Made by a program: the position numbers and the translations under genes. The notes under the pieces are model-generated. The model was not told the origin of the DNA. It ran no database searches and worked only from the letters and a program-made list of their open reading frames with translations. From assembly GCA_002394305.1 (NCBI GenBank), contig DGTM01000005.1:1-17259 (forward strand): 17,259 nucleotides of DNA, in the 5' to 3' direction. The stretch comes from Prevotellaceae bacterium UBA4336. GTDB lineage: Bacteria; Bacteroidota; Bacteroidia; Bacteroidales; Bacteroidaceae. Below, in pieces: positions 6,557 through 14,998 of the stretch (within the stretch, counting starts at the first letter, position 1; every line of letters begins with the position of its first letter).

Positions 6557-7249
6557 TTATTCCTCTACGATGCCTTTGCGCTTCTTGGTCAGGACTTGGT
6601 CCTGGACCTCCATTGTGGAGAGAGCGTCCATGAAGCCGTCGAAGATGGCCTCTACGCGGTCCACGGTCATGCGGCGGAACTTGCCGCTGCGGGGGTAGAG
6701 CTTCGTGCCCTTCTTGTTGACGGCCACCTTGTCCGTTATCCACTCCTCGGCCTTGATTGTCTCGCCGTTCTTGCCTTCCATGTCCTCGTTGTAATAGTAC
6801 GAGATTTGTGTGAGGACGAGGCTGACCTTCTGCCCCTTGACGGAGGCGCTGAGGAGGTAGCGGAAGCGGGTGCGGTCGAGGTTGAGGAAGACGTGGCTGA
6901 AGGTCATGTACTCCTCGACGCGGGCCACGATGGTGCCGCTGCCGCGGTCCTCGGAGACGATGCGCGTGTACTCCGGCTGCTGGTTGGGGATGCCGCCGGC
7001 GATGATGGAGTTCTTGACGTAGGCGAGCATGATGTCGTAGATTTGCTGTTCGTTCTTCTCCGTCACGGTGAAGTTCTTCTGGAAGGTGACGATGCCGTCC
7101 ACTTCGGGCACCGCTCCGAGCAGGTACTTCGGGTCTTTCATATAGTCTTTCTTGACTGCCATGAGGCAGAGAGGCAAGCAGAACAGAAGGACAAAGACCC
7201 CTCCAAACCTCCCCTTAAAGGGGAGACTTAATAATGAGTTAGTTTTCAT
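6557..7249 (-). CDS. Secreted DUF4468-like (TBP-like fold) protein
   Basis: The 230-residue protein starts with a hydrophobic export signal at about 16-31. The region 45-160, including VDGIVTFQKNFTVTEKNEQQ and the later FLNLDRTRFRYLL, follows the pattern of DUF4468 proteins with a TBP-like fold, secreted proteins of unknown role common in Bacteroidales. Residues about 8-20 (SLPFKGRFGGVFV) are encoded by a copy of the dispersed G+C-rich palindrome, so part of the signal peptide is repeat-derived. The first ATG at 7249 is used because the hydrophobic segment would be lost with later starts. The gene lies downstream of the efflux operon and six bases upstream of the glycine-zipper gene. Confidence 0.72.
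   Translation of the reverse strand: MKTNSLLSLPFKGRFGGVFVLLFCLPLCLMAVKKDYMKDPKYLLGAVPEVDGIVTFQKNFTVTEKNEQQIYDIMLAYVKNSIIAGGIPNQQPEYTRIVSEDRGSGTIVARVEEYMTFSHVFLNLDRTRFRYLLSASVKGQKVSLVLTQISYYYNEDMEGKNGETIKAEEWITDKVAVNKKGTKLYPRSGKFRRMTVDRVEAIFDGFMDALSTMEVQDQVLTKKRKGIVEE
7195..7228 (-). repeat. G+C-rich palindromic repeat, copy 1
   Basis: The core is CTCCCCTTAAAGGGGAG with a second arm CTCC and the flank AGACCC. It lies inside the first codons of the DUF4468-like gene and encodes part of its signal peptide. It is in inverted orientation to copy 2, with about 70 bases between them. Confidence 0.75.
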
Positions 7250-7296
7250 AATCGATATATTCTATATTATATTTAACATTTAATCATTTGCCATCT

Positions 7297-7332
7297 GTCT
7301 CCCTCCCTTTAAGGGAGGGCCGGGGAGGGTCT
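7297..7332 (+). repeat. G+C-rich palindromic repeat, copy 2
   Basis: The core is CCCTCCCTTTAAGGGAGGG followed by CCGGGGAGGGTCT. Its right end is one base from the stop codon of the permease gene (7334-7336). It could form a stem just after the stop in the transcript and act as a terminator or 3' stabiliser, though no T-run follows. Confidence 0.8.
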
Positions 7333-7333
7333 C

Positions 7334-8557
<1,224 letters not shown>

Positions 8558-8558
8558 A

Positions 8559-9353
8559 TTAATCGTCGTTGTTTTTTGGCAGGGCAGCCAGCGCTTCGGC
8601 AGCGGAGAGGATGTTGGGGTTCTCCACGTCCTCGCGTATCTTGCCGTCGCGCAGCATGATGTTGCGACTGCTGTACTGTGCTATCTCGGGGTTGTGTGTG
8701 ACGAAGATGATGGTGCGGCCCTGGCGGTGCAGCTCCTGAAAGAGGACGAGTATCTCGAACGAGGTGCGCGTGTCGAGGTTACCCGTCGCTTCGTCGGCCA
8801 GGATGACGGCAGGGTTGTTGACCAAGGCGCGTGCGATGGCGACGCGCTGCATCTGTCCGCCCGACATCTGGTTGCTCTTGTGGTCGAGCCTGTCGCCCAG
8901 TCCCACGGCTTGCAGGGCCTTGATGGCGGCTTCGCGGCGCTGCCGGGCATTGTACGTCTTGTTGTACATCAGGGGCAGCTCGACGTTCTCCACGGCAGTG
9001 GTCTTCGCCAGCAGGTTGTAGTTCTGGAAGATGAAGCCGATCTTGCGGTTGCGGAGCACGGCCCGTTCGCTGCGTCGCATCTTGCGCACGGGCACGCCGT
9101 CCAGGATGTACTCGCCGCTGGTGGGTGTGTCCAGGCAGCCCAGCTGGTTGAGCAGCGTGCTCTTGCCGGAGCCCGATGTGCCCATGATGGTGACGAACTC
9201 GCCCTCGTGTATCTTGAAGCTGACACCGCGGAGGGCCTTCACCACCTCGCTGCCGACGTGGAAGTCGCGGCGCACGTCCCGCAGCTCGATGACGACTTTC
9301 GACCCCCTATCCCCCTTTAGGGGGGACTCTTGCTTATTGCTTACGTCTGACAT
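8559..9353 (-). CDS. MacB/LolD-type ABC transporter ATP-binding protein
   Basis: The 264-residue ATPase shows Walker A GTSGSGKST at 58-66, Q-loop Q110, ABC signature MSGGQMQR at 163-170, Walker B VILADEAT at 183-190 and switch histidine H220. It matches the MacB/LolD group and would pair with the permease encoded next. Residues about 10-18 (SPLKGDRGS) before the normal domain start at VIELRDV are encoded by a dispersed repeat, giving an N-terminal extension that the family does not need. The C-terminus beyond about 245 is a short charged tail. The gene follows macA after a 293-base gap full of inverted repeats, an unusually long gap inside an efflux operon. Confidence 0.93.
   Translation of the reverse strand: MSDVSNKQESPLKGDRGSKVVIELRDVRRDFHVGSEVVKALRGVSFKIHEGEFVTIMGTSGSGKSTLLNQLGCLDTPTSGEYILDGVPVRKMRRSERAVLRNRKIGFIFQNYNLLAKTTAVENVELPLMYNKTYNARQRREAAIKALQAVGLGDRLDHKSNQMSGGQMQRVAIARALVNNPAVILADEATGNLDTRTSFEILVLFQELHRQGRTIIFVTHNPEIAQYSSRNIMLRDGKIREDVENPNILSAAEALAALPKNNDD
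9301..9328 (-). repeat. G+C-rich palindromic repeat, copy 3 (inside ATPase gene)
   Basis: The core is CCCCCTTTAGGGGGG with the outer arm GACCCCCTAT. It codes for the N-terminal extension of the ATPase. It is complementary to copy 4 (9617-9643) over about 24 bases with one mismatch, so the two could pair across the intergenic gap. Confidence 0.8.
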
Positions 9354-9425
9354 AATTACATGTATATTAGTATTCCAACTTTCGGTTTCGCCTGTGCTTG
9401 AGGCTTTTGCCGAAGAAGTATCTTA

Positions 9426-9580
9426 AACCACGGATTTAGCAGATTTAACAGATTATACGTTCTTTCTTGTTCAGATTTAATTCGGATTTATCAGATTACA
9501 GACATTACCCAATCCGTTGAATCGTTTCAAATTTTATCCCTCTGCGGCATTAATTTGCTTAATCTACTTAATCTGTGGTT
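9426..9580. repeat. AT-rich imperfect inverted repeat (AACCACRGATT type)
   Basis: The left arm at 9426-9455 begins AACCACGGATTTAGCAGATT. It pairs with the right arm at 9551-9580, whose complement begins AACCACAGATTAAGTAGATT, with 24 of 30 positions matching. Shorter related words (CAGATTTAA, CGGATTTATCAGATTA) occur between the arms. It lies between macA and the ATPase gene, nested between palindrome copies 3 and 4. No reading frame or clear promoter is seen in it. Confidence 0.75.
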
Positions 9581-9616
9581 GATTGAAACATCCGAAAACC
9601 CTTAGTTGTAATATTA

Positions 9617-9643
9617 TTCCCCCTAAAGGGGGTTAGGGGGTCT
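9617..9643 (+). repeat. G+C-rich palindromic repeat, copy 4
   Basis: The core is CCCCCTAAAGGGGG followed by TTAGGGGGTCT. Its right end is three bases from the macA stop codon (9647-9649). It is the inverted partner of copy 3. Confidence 0.85.
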
Positions 9644-9646
9644 GGT

Positions 9647-10822
9647 CTATTTCTTCTTATCCTTGTCGTTGTTCCTGTTCCTGGGCTTCGGCATGAAGGG
9701 GTTGCTCTGCTGCTGTTCGCCCTCCAGGTCGCCTTCGTTGCTCTGCACGTCGGTGATGACCATCGTGCCGGGCTGCAGGCCGCTGGTCACTTGCGTCAGC
9801 GTGCCGTTGGTCACGCCGGTCTGTATGGCTATGGCCTTGATGTTCGGCCCTTCCTTCGTCCACACCTTCAGGGGGCTGTCGATGTCCGTGATGGTCTCGC
9901 CCTCGTTGAGCATCGCCTCACTGGGCTTGAAGCGGAGCGCCTTGCTGGGGATGGCGAGTACGTCGGGCATCTCGAGGGTGTAGATGACGACGTTGGCCGT
10001 CAGTCCCGGCTTGAGCTTCAGGTCTTGGTTGGGCGCGCTGATGACCACCTCGTACGTCACGACGTTGCTCTCCGTCGTGGCCTGCTGTCGCACCTGTGTG
10101 ACGACGCCCTGGAAGGTGTCGTTGGGGAAGGCGTCCACCGAGAAGCTGACGCGCTGCCCTTCCTTCACCTCGCCTATGTCAGCCTCGTCCACGTCGGCGA
10201 TGACGCGCATGTCGGTCAGGTCCTTGGCAATGGTGAAGAGGGTGGGGGTGTTGAAGCTCGAGGCGACCGTCTGTCCCTCCTCCACTTCCTTCTTCAGCAC
10301 GACGCCGTCGATGGGGCTGGTGATGGTGGCATAGCCCAGGTTGGTCTGCGCCTTCTTGACGTTCTCCTTCTGGTGTGTCACCGTCTGCTGTGCCTTGATG
10401 CAGGAGAGGCGTGCCTGTTCGAAGTCGTTGGCCGAGATGAGGCCCTTGTCATAGAGTGCCTTGTAGCGCTCGTAGTTCGTCTTCTGGTAGTCGAGCTCGC
10501 TCTGTGCGCTCTTCAGGTTGGCCTGTGCGCTGCTGAGTTCGCTTATGAGGTTGGTGCGGTCGAGCTCGGCAATGATTTGGCCGGCCTTGACCTCGCTGTT
10601 GTAGTCGACGTAGAGCTTGCTGACGATGCCACTCACCTGTGTGCCGACGTCGACGCTCGTGACGGGCTCGATGGTGCCGGTGGCCGTCACGGTCGTCGTG
10701 ACGTCCTGCTTTGCCGCCTCCACCTCGGTGTAAGTGAACTCAATCTTCTTGCCGCAACTGCCCATGATGCCTGCTGCCAGTGTCAGCATCGCAGCTTTCA
10801 TGAATGTCTGGTGTCTCATCAC
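9647..10822 (-). CDS. MacA-like periplasmic adaptor (membrane fusion) lipoprotein
   Basis: The 391-residue protein begins with a lipoprotein signal ending in GSC, with C23 as the acylation site, so it is probably lipid-anchored. It has the HlyD/RND-MFP plan. A barrel-sandwich half at about 50-90 (GTQVSGIVSKLYVDYNSEVK AG) is followed by an alpha-helical hairpin at about 90-165 rich in Gln, Lys and Asn. The second lipoyl half is at about 168-195 (ATITSPIDGVVLKKEVEEGQ), with beta-barrel and membrane-proximal domains after it. The C-terminal tail (from about 365) is low-complexity and charged. It would link the MacB-like pump to the TolC-like channel encoded just upstream. The repeat at its stop codon and the long gap after it could lower the level of the downstream pump genes; that is inference. 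Confidence 0.92.
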   Translation of the reverse strand: MMRHQTFMKAAMLTLAAGIMGSCGKKIEFTYTEVEAAKQDVTTTVTATGTIEPVTSVDVGTQVSGIVSKLYVDYNSEVKAGQIIAELDRTNLISELSSAQANLKSAQSELDYQKTNYERYKALYDKGLISANDFEQARLSCIKAQQTVTHQKENVKKAQTNLGYATITSPIDGVVLKKEVEEGQTVASSFNTPTLFTIAKDLTDMRVIADVDEADIGEVKEGQRVSFSVDAFPNDTFQGVVTQVRQQATTESNVVTYEVVISAPNQDLKLKPGLTANVVIYTLEMPDVLAIPSKALRFKPSEAMLNEGETITDIDSPLKVWTKEGPNIKAIAIQTGVTNGTLTQVTSGLQPGTMVITDVQSNEGDLEGEQQQSNPFMPKPRNRNNDKDKKK

Positions 10823-10856
10823 TTTATTTACGATTTAATCATTTACTGTTTCTTTT

Positions 10857-10883
10857 CCCCTAAGGGGGGGAGATAGGGGGTCT
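10857..10883 (+). repeat. G+C-rich palindromic repeat, copy 5
   Basis: The core is CCCCTAAGGGGGGG followed by AGATAGGGGGTCT. The end of the repeat overlaps the TAG stop codon of the tolC-like gene (10882-10884), so the repeat itself supplies part of the stop. Confidence 0.8.
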
Positions 10884-12222
10884 ATAGTTCAATCTTCTCT
10901 CCTGTGTAGAACTTCAGCAGCTGTATGTTGAGCAGGGCCATGTACTTGCTCTGCAGCATGTCCTGCTCGGCGCTGATGACGTTGTCGCGCCCCTGCAGCA
11001 CGTCCACGGTGTTCTTTAGTCCGTTCTGGAACTGTTCGTTCAGCAGTTCGTAGCTGGCCTCCTGGCTCTTGACGCGTGTCTTGGCGGCGATGTAGTTCTG
11101 CTGTCCGCTGTTAGCGTTGAGCCAGTACTGCTCGATGGTGCTGGAGAGGGCGTTCTTCTTGTCCTGCAGGTCGAGCTTCGATGAGAGCTGCTGCAGCTTG
11201 GCAGTCTTGACGTTCGATGCGTTGCGCCGTCCGTCGAAGATGGGGACGCTCAGGTTGAGTCCGGCGCTCATGTTCAGGTTGGTCTTCATCTGTTCGCCCC
11301 ATCCTTTGCTGCTGCCGCTGGTTTGTGTGCTGCCCAGGCTTGCGCTTGCGCCGATGGTGGGCAGGTATCCGCGCTTGGCGATGTTCAGCTGCATGTCGGC
11401 CGCCTCGATGCTAAGTTCGGCGCTCTTTATCTCGGGGCGCGTCTCGAGGGCCTTGGCGTAGGCCTCCTGTGCGCTGGGCACGAGGGCCAGCACCTGCTCG
11501 TCGGAGGGGATGTTGCCTGCCACGTCGAAGGTCGTGTTGAGGTCGAGCTCGAGCAGGGCCTTCAGCTGTCGCTTGTAGTTGGCAAGCTGCGTTTCGCTGT
11601 TGACCACGGCGTACTGTGCGCTGCTGAGCTGTGCCTCGAGCCGGACGACGTCGGCGCGGGCCATCTGTCCCTGGTTCATCATCTCCACGCCGCGGTCGTA
11701 CTGGCTTTGTGCGGTGGCAAGGAGCTGCCGGTTGACCTTCCCCGCCTCCTTCGTGTACATTATCTGCACGTAGAGCTGTGCTATCTGCTCCTGGATGGTG
11801 AGCTCGCTCTGTTCCGTTGTGAGGGCTGCGATGCGGTTCTGCAGCTTCTGCGCCTCGATGTTCTTGTAGTTGATGCCGCCGTTCCAGAGCGTGACGTTGG
11901 CATTCAGGCCGTAGTTTCCCTGGTAGGTGACGTTGCTGCGTGTGCTCGTCACCTGGTCGCCCTGCACCACGTTGAGGACTTCGGTGAAGGGGCGGTAGCC
12001 CACGCTGTGGCTCGTGTTGAAGCTCAGGCTGGGGAAGAGTGCGCCTTTGTCCTGCCAGAGCGTCACTTCGCCGCGCTCCTGGCTGAGGCGGTTCTTCTGC
12101 ACCTGGATGTTGTGCTGCTGTGCATAGTCAATGCAGTCCTGCAACGTCCACGCCTGCTGTGCGGAGGCTGTGCCGGCACAGAGCAGTAAGAAGGATAGGA
12201 AGGATAGGATTCTTGCTTTCAT
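10882..12222 (-). CDS. TolC-like outer-membrane efflux protein
   Basis: The 446-residue product has a signal peptide (MKARILSFLSFLLLCAGTASA) and starts the mature chain with QQAWTLQDCIDYAQQHNIQV, the classic opening of TolC/OEP proteins. Two OEP repeats follow, at about 25-215 and 240-440, dominated by long Gln/Ala/Leu helices. The start at 12222 is chosen because it gives the signal peptide; a longer frame to 12288 would add 22 residues overlapping the promoter. The protein should form the trimeric outer-membrane channel of the pump whose adaptor, ATPase and permease follow in order. The gene is preceded by a good TAnnTTTG box about 27 bases before the start, so it is probably first in the operon. 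Confidence 0.92.
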   Translation of the reverse strand: MKARILSFLSFLLLCAGTASAQQAWTLQDCIDYAQQHNIQVQKNRLSQERGEVTLWQDKGALFPSLSFNTSHSVGYRPFTEVLNVVQGDQVTSTRSNVTYQGNYGLNANVTLWNGGINYKNIEAQKLQNRIAALTTEQSELTIQEQIAQLYVQIMYTKEAGKVNRQLLATAQSQYDRGVEMMNQGQMARADVVRLEAQLSSAQYAVVNSETQLANYKRQLKALLELDLNTTFDVAGNIPSDEQVLALVPSAQEAYAKALETRPEIKSAELSIEAADMQLNIAKRGYLPTIGASASLGSTQTSGSSKGWGEQMKTNLNMSAGLNLSVPIFDGRRNASNVKTAKLQQLSSKLDLQDKKNALSSTIEQYWLNANSGQQNYIAAKTRVKSQEASYELLNEQFQNGLKNTVDVLQGRDNVISAEQDMLQSKYMALLNIQLLKFYTGEKIEL

Positions 12223-12248
12223 TTCTCGTCGGTATGCTTTTTCCTGTG

Positions 12249-12256
12249 CAAAGGTA
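12249..12256 (-). promoter_or_regulatory. Bacteroidetes-type -7 promoter box for the tolC operon
   Basis: On the minus strand the box reads TACCTTTG and is preceded by an eight-A run. The -33 TTTG element at normal spacing is not clear. The distance to the tolC ATG (about 27 bases) fits a short leader. Confidence 0.6.
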
Positions 12257-12320
12257 CGATTTTTTTTGCAGGCGCTGCCTGGCGGCAATACTTTTTTTCT
12301 TTAATAAATATTAAAGACGC

Positions 12321-13331
12321 TTAAAGCGGCAACCGGCTGAATGTGTGACGCCTTCTGGCATAGTATTGCCACAGGAGGTTGATGGGGCTGAGTATCTGCT
12401 CGGCAGGGACGACCGTTGCGGCCAGGTTGCGGTCTCTGTCGGCATCGAACTCGTGGCGTGTGCGCCGGAAGTCAATGTGAGCGCGGCAGACGGCGCGGCA
12501 GGCGGCCCAGTGCCCTCCGACGAGGAAGTGCAGGGCGGCGGCGGCATCGAGCAGGCGTCGCCAGGGCATGACGGAGCGGAAGGTCTTCTCCGGCAGGTTC
12601 TTGTAGAGCAGCAGCAGGTTGTTGCGGAAGTTGAGGTAGGCTTTGCGTGGGCTTTCCGTCGGCAGTGTGCCGCCGCCCACATGGTAGACCACGCTCTGCG
12701 GTATGCAGACGATGCTGTAGCCGCGGCTCCGCAGGCGCCAGCAGAGGTCGATCTCCTCTTGGTGGGCAAAGAAGCGTGCGTCCAGTCCGCCTGCCTCGAT
12801 GTAGGCCTCGCGCCGTATGAGCAGGGCGGCTCCTGTGGCCCAGGCAACCTGGGCGATGGTGTCGTACTGCCCTTCGTCGCGCTCCACTGTGCCCAGGATG
12901 CGTCCCCGGCAGAAGGGGAATCCCAGCCGGCCGATGTAGCCGCCGCAGGCACCGGCGTACTCCAGCATGTCCGGAGCCCACTCGCAGCGTATCTTGGGCT
13001 GGCAGGCAGCCACTTCGGGGTGCGTCTCCATGTAGCTGAGCATGGGCGAGAGCCATCCTTCCTCCACGCGGACATCGCTGTTGAGCAGCAGGTAGAGGTC
13101 GCTGTCGACCTGTGCGAGGGCGCGGTTGTAGCCTTCGGCAAAGCCGTAGTTGCGGTCGAGCCGAATGGTGCGGATGTGGGGAAATTCCTCTGCAAGCAGG
13201 CGCATCGAGTCGTCGGTGCTGCCGTTGTCCGCCACGATGACTTCCGCCTCGGGCGAGTGCTCGATGACGGACGGCAGGAAGCGGCGCAGCATGTCGGCAC
13301 CGTTCCAGTTCAGTATGACGATGGACAACAT
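12321..13331 (-). CDS. Family 2 glycosyltransferase (rhamnosyltransferase-like)
   Basis: The 336-residue GT-A enzyme begins directly with SIVILNWNGADMLRRFL. It shows the nucleotide-sugar binding motif ADNGSTDD (D35), the metal-binding region LLLNSDV (N84-S85-D86) and the acceptor-side motif QEEIDLCWRLRSRGY with D195 as likely catalytic base. This pattern fits the WbbL/rhamnosyltransferase-like GT2 group that adds a sugar to a lipid-linked or surface glycan from the cytoplasm. The gene starts 52 bases after mtaB on the same strand and is probably co-transcribed from the mtaB promoter. No other polysaccharide genes are nearby, so the glycan it serves cannot be inferred. The C-terminal 100 residues are basic and without clear membrane helices. 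Confidence 0.88.
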   Translation of the reverse strand: MLSIVILNWNGADMLRRFLPSVIEHSPEAEVIVADNGSTDDSMRLLAEEFPHIRTIRLDRNYGFAEGYNRALAQVDSDLYLLLNSDVRVEEGWLSPMLSYMETHPEVAACQPKIRCEWAPDMLEYAGACGGYIGRLGFPFCRGRILGTVERDEGQYDTIAQVAWATGAALLIRREAYIEAGGLDARFFAHQEEIDLCWRLRSRGYSIVCIPQSVVYHVGGGTLPTESPRKAYLNFRNNLLLLYKNLPEKTFRSVMPWRRLLDAAAALHFLVGGHWAACRAVCRAHIDFRRTRHEFDADRDRNLAATVVPAEQILSPINLLWQYYARRRHTFSRLPL

Positions 13332-13383
13332 TATTTACGGTTTGACGAGTTACTGTTTACTGTTAGTTTGCGGTTAGGTCATT

Positions 13384-14787
13384 TCAGGCATTCTCCTGAG
13401 GGGGAGCCGGGAGGAGGCTTCCCCTCAGCGCATCGCCCGCTTCGTTCCATTCGCCCAGGCGGACCGGGATGATGGTGTTGGACATCTCCCCTGTCCCCAG
13501 GGAGGGGTCGGGGGTGAGGCTTACCCTTATGTAGTTGTCCGTGAAGCCGTGCATTACTCTCCTGCCTTTTTGGGGGGCGGTGGGGGGCTTCTCCAGCAGG
13601 ACGGGGCGCGTCTGCCCTATATATATATTATAATGTGTACGGAGCTTCTTGTCGCTCAGCTCGAGGATTTGCCTGCTGCGCTCGTGCTTCTCTTCGGGCG
13701 GGACAGCGCCCGGTATCTCCAGCGCCTTCGTGCCGGGGCGCTCGCTGTAGCTGAACACGTGGTACTGGCTGACGGGCAGGGCCTCCATGAAGGTGCGCGA
13801 CTGTGCGAAGAGCTCCTCCGTCTCGCCGCGCATGCCCACGATGACGTCCACACCGATGAAGGCGTCGGGGATATGACGGCGCACCTGTGCTATCTTCTCG
13901 GCAAAGAAGGCCGTGTCGTAGCGCCGGTGCATGAGGCGCAGCACCTCGTCGCTGCCGCTCTGCAGGGGGATGTGGAAGTGGGGCATGAAGGCGCGGCTCT
14001 CGCTGCAGAAGCCGATGACCTCTTCGGTGAGCAGGTTGGGCTCGATGCTGCTGATGCGGTAGCGCTGGATGCCTTCCACGCGGTCGAGGGCGCGGAGCAG
14101 GTCGATGAACTTCTCGCCCGTCGTCTTGCCGAAGTCGCCGATGTTGACGCCTGTCAGGACGATTTCCTTGCCGCCTTGCCGTGCTGCCTCCTGGGCTTGC
14201 TCCACGAGGGACGCGATGGTGCCGTTGCGGCTGCGTCCGCGGGCAAAGGGAATGGTGCAGTAGGTGCAGTAGTAGTCGCAGCCGTCCTGTACCTTCAGGA
14301 AGTAGCGTGTGCGTTCGCCGCAGGCGCAGCTCGGGACGAAGGAGCGTATGTCGGGTGTGCGCACGGTGATGTGCTCGTGGGCAGATGGCCGCTGTCCTCC
14401 CGGCGCCGGGGCTGTGGCTTGGCTCCGCCTGCCGAGTGCTTCGGCCACGTAGCGCGGGATGTCGCCCTTCTGCTCGGCGCCTATCACCAGGTCCACGGCG
14501 CTGAGGGCGGCCACGCGCTCCGGCCTGAGCTGTGCGTAGCAGCCAGTCACGACCATCAGTGCTCCCGGGTGACGGCGTGCCATGCGGCTGATGGCCTGCC
14601 GGCATTTGCTGTCGGCCACCTCCGTCACGCTGCATGTGTTCACGATGCAGATGTCGGCCACCTCGCCGCCAGCGACCGTCTCCACCCCCGCTGCCGCCAT
14701 CTGTTTGCCGATTGTACTCGTTTCGGCAAAGTTGAGTTTGCAGCCCAGGGTATAGTACGCCGCTTTCTTCCCTTTGAGACTATTCAT
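13384..14787 (-). CDS. mtaB: tRNA (N6-threonylcarbamoyladenosine 37-C2)-methylthiotransferase MtaB
   Basis: The 467-residue radical SAM enzyme converts t6A to ms2t6A at tRNA position 37. The N-terminal UPF0004 domain carries cluster cysteines C16 (YTLGCKLNF), C52 (NTCSVTE) and C83 (TGCYAQL). The radical SAM cluster is C170, C174 and C177 in GCDYYCTYC. A C-terminal TRAM-like region follows from about 385. The start at 14787 is the last ATG before the conserved KKAAYYTLGCKLNF; an upstream in-frame ATG at 14802 lies on the promoter. Two segments in the C-terminal part look repeat-derived: PPTAPQKGR at 401-409 and LTPDPSLGTGEMSN at 424-437, the second matching the dispersed palindrome. A hairpin-forming sequence covers the last codons. 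Confidence 0.95.
   Translation of the reverse strand: MNSLKGKKAAYYTLGCKLNFAETSTIGKQMAAAGVETVAGGEVADICIVNTCSVTEVADSKCRQAISRMARRHPGALMVVTGCYAQLRPERVAALSAVDLVIGAEQKGDIPRYVAEALGRRSQATAPAPGGQRPSAHEHITVRTPDIRSFVPSCACGERTRYFLKVQDGCDYYCTYCTIPFARGRSRNGTIASLVEQAQEAARQGGKEIVLTGVNIGDFGKTTGEKFIDLLRALDRVEGIQRYRISSIEPNLLTEEVIGFCSESRAFMPHFHIPLQSGSDEVLRLMHRRYDTAFFAEKIAQVRRHIPDAFIGVDVIVGMRGETEELFAQSRTFMEALPVSQYHVFSYSERPGTKALEIPGAVPPEEKHERSRQILELSDKKLRTHYNIYIGQTRPVLLEKPPTAPQKGRRVMHGFTDNYIRVSLTPDPSLGTGEMSNTIIPVRLGEWNEAGDALRGSLLPAPPQENA
13396..13428. repeat. Hairpin-forming inverted repeat at the 3' end of mtaB
   Basis: Arms CTGAGGGGGAGCC and GGCTTCCCCTCAG can form a 13-bp stem (one mismatch) with a seven-base loop, inside the last 15 codons of mtaB. 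It could slow the ribosome or stabilise the 3' end before the glycosyltransferase gene; no T-run follows. Confidence 0.55.
13484..13520 (-). repeat. G+C-rich palindrome-like repeat, copy 6 (inside mtaB)
   Basis: The stretch reads CATCTCCCC...CCAGGGAGGGGTCGGGGGTGAGG on the plus strand in outline. It is more diverged than copies 1-5 but has the same plan: a C-run, a short centre, then two G-runs. It encodes LTPDPSLGTGEM in MtaB, an in-frame insertion in the TRAM-proximal region. Confidence 0.6.
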
Positions 14788-14791
14788 GCCA

Positions 14792-14823
14792 CAAAGATAC
14801 ACTTTTTTTCTGATTCAGCCAAA
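14792..14823 (-). promoter_or_regulatory. Bacteroidetes-type promoter for mtaB
   Basis: On the minus strand TTTG (14823-14820) is followed after 20 bases by TATCTTTG (14799-14792), a near-ideal TTTG / TAnnTTTG pair. The box ends four bases before the mtaB ATG, so the transcript would start at or next to the start codon. Confidence 0.7.
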
Positions 14824-14913
14824 TTCGGCGTGAATTGTGTAAAAATGCCAAAGCTGAATATCAAGCACTTAGCGTGGAGTGTGATAAAAAAGAGAAAAAA
14901 AGTTTATAAAAAG

Positions 14914-14946
14914 TTGCACGTAATTCATAAAATCGTCGTACCTTTG
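14914..14946 (+). promoter_or_regulatory. Bacteroidetes-type promoter for the small lipoprotein gene
   Basis: A TTG at 14914-14916 is followed by TACCTTTG at 14939-14946, matching the TAnnTTTG -7 box. The leader to the ATG at 14999 would be about 45 bases and A-rich, as usual for strongly expressed Bacteroidales genes. Confidence 0.7.
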
Positions 14947-14998
14947 CAGCGTTTTAATAAGCAAATGATTGTTTTATAAACTTAAAAGTAAAAGAAAA

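Noticed and set aside
12223..12288. Longer N-terminus for the TolC-like protein
   Set aside because: The added 22 residues overlap the TACCTTTG promoter box and would bury the signal peptide.
12345..13472. Long plus-strand frame opposite the glycosyltransferase
   Set aside because: It is a shadow frame of a well-supported GT2 gene with low-complexity Val/Ala/Gly-rich translation.
13549..14979. Long plus-strand frame opposite mtaB
   Set aside because: It is antisense to a clear MtaB with all cysteines in place. The frame is open only because of high G+C content, and its translation has no recognisable domain.
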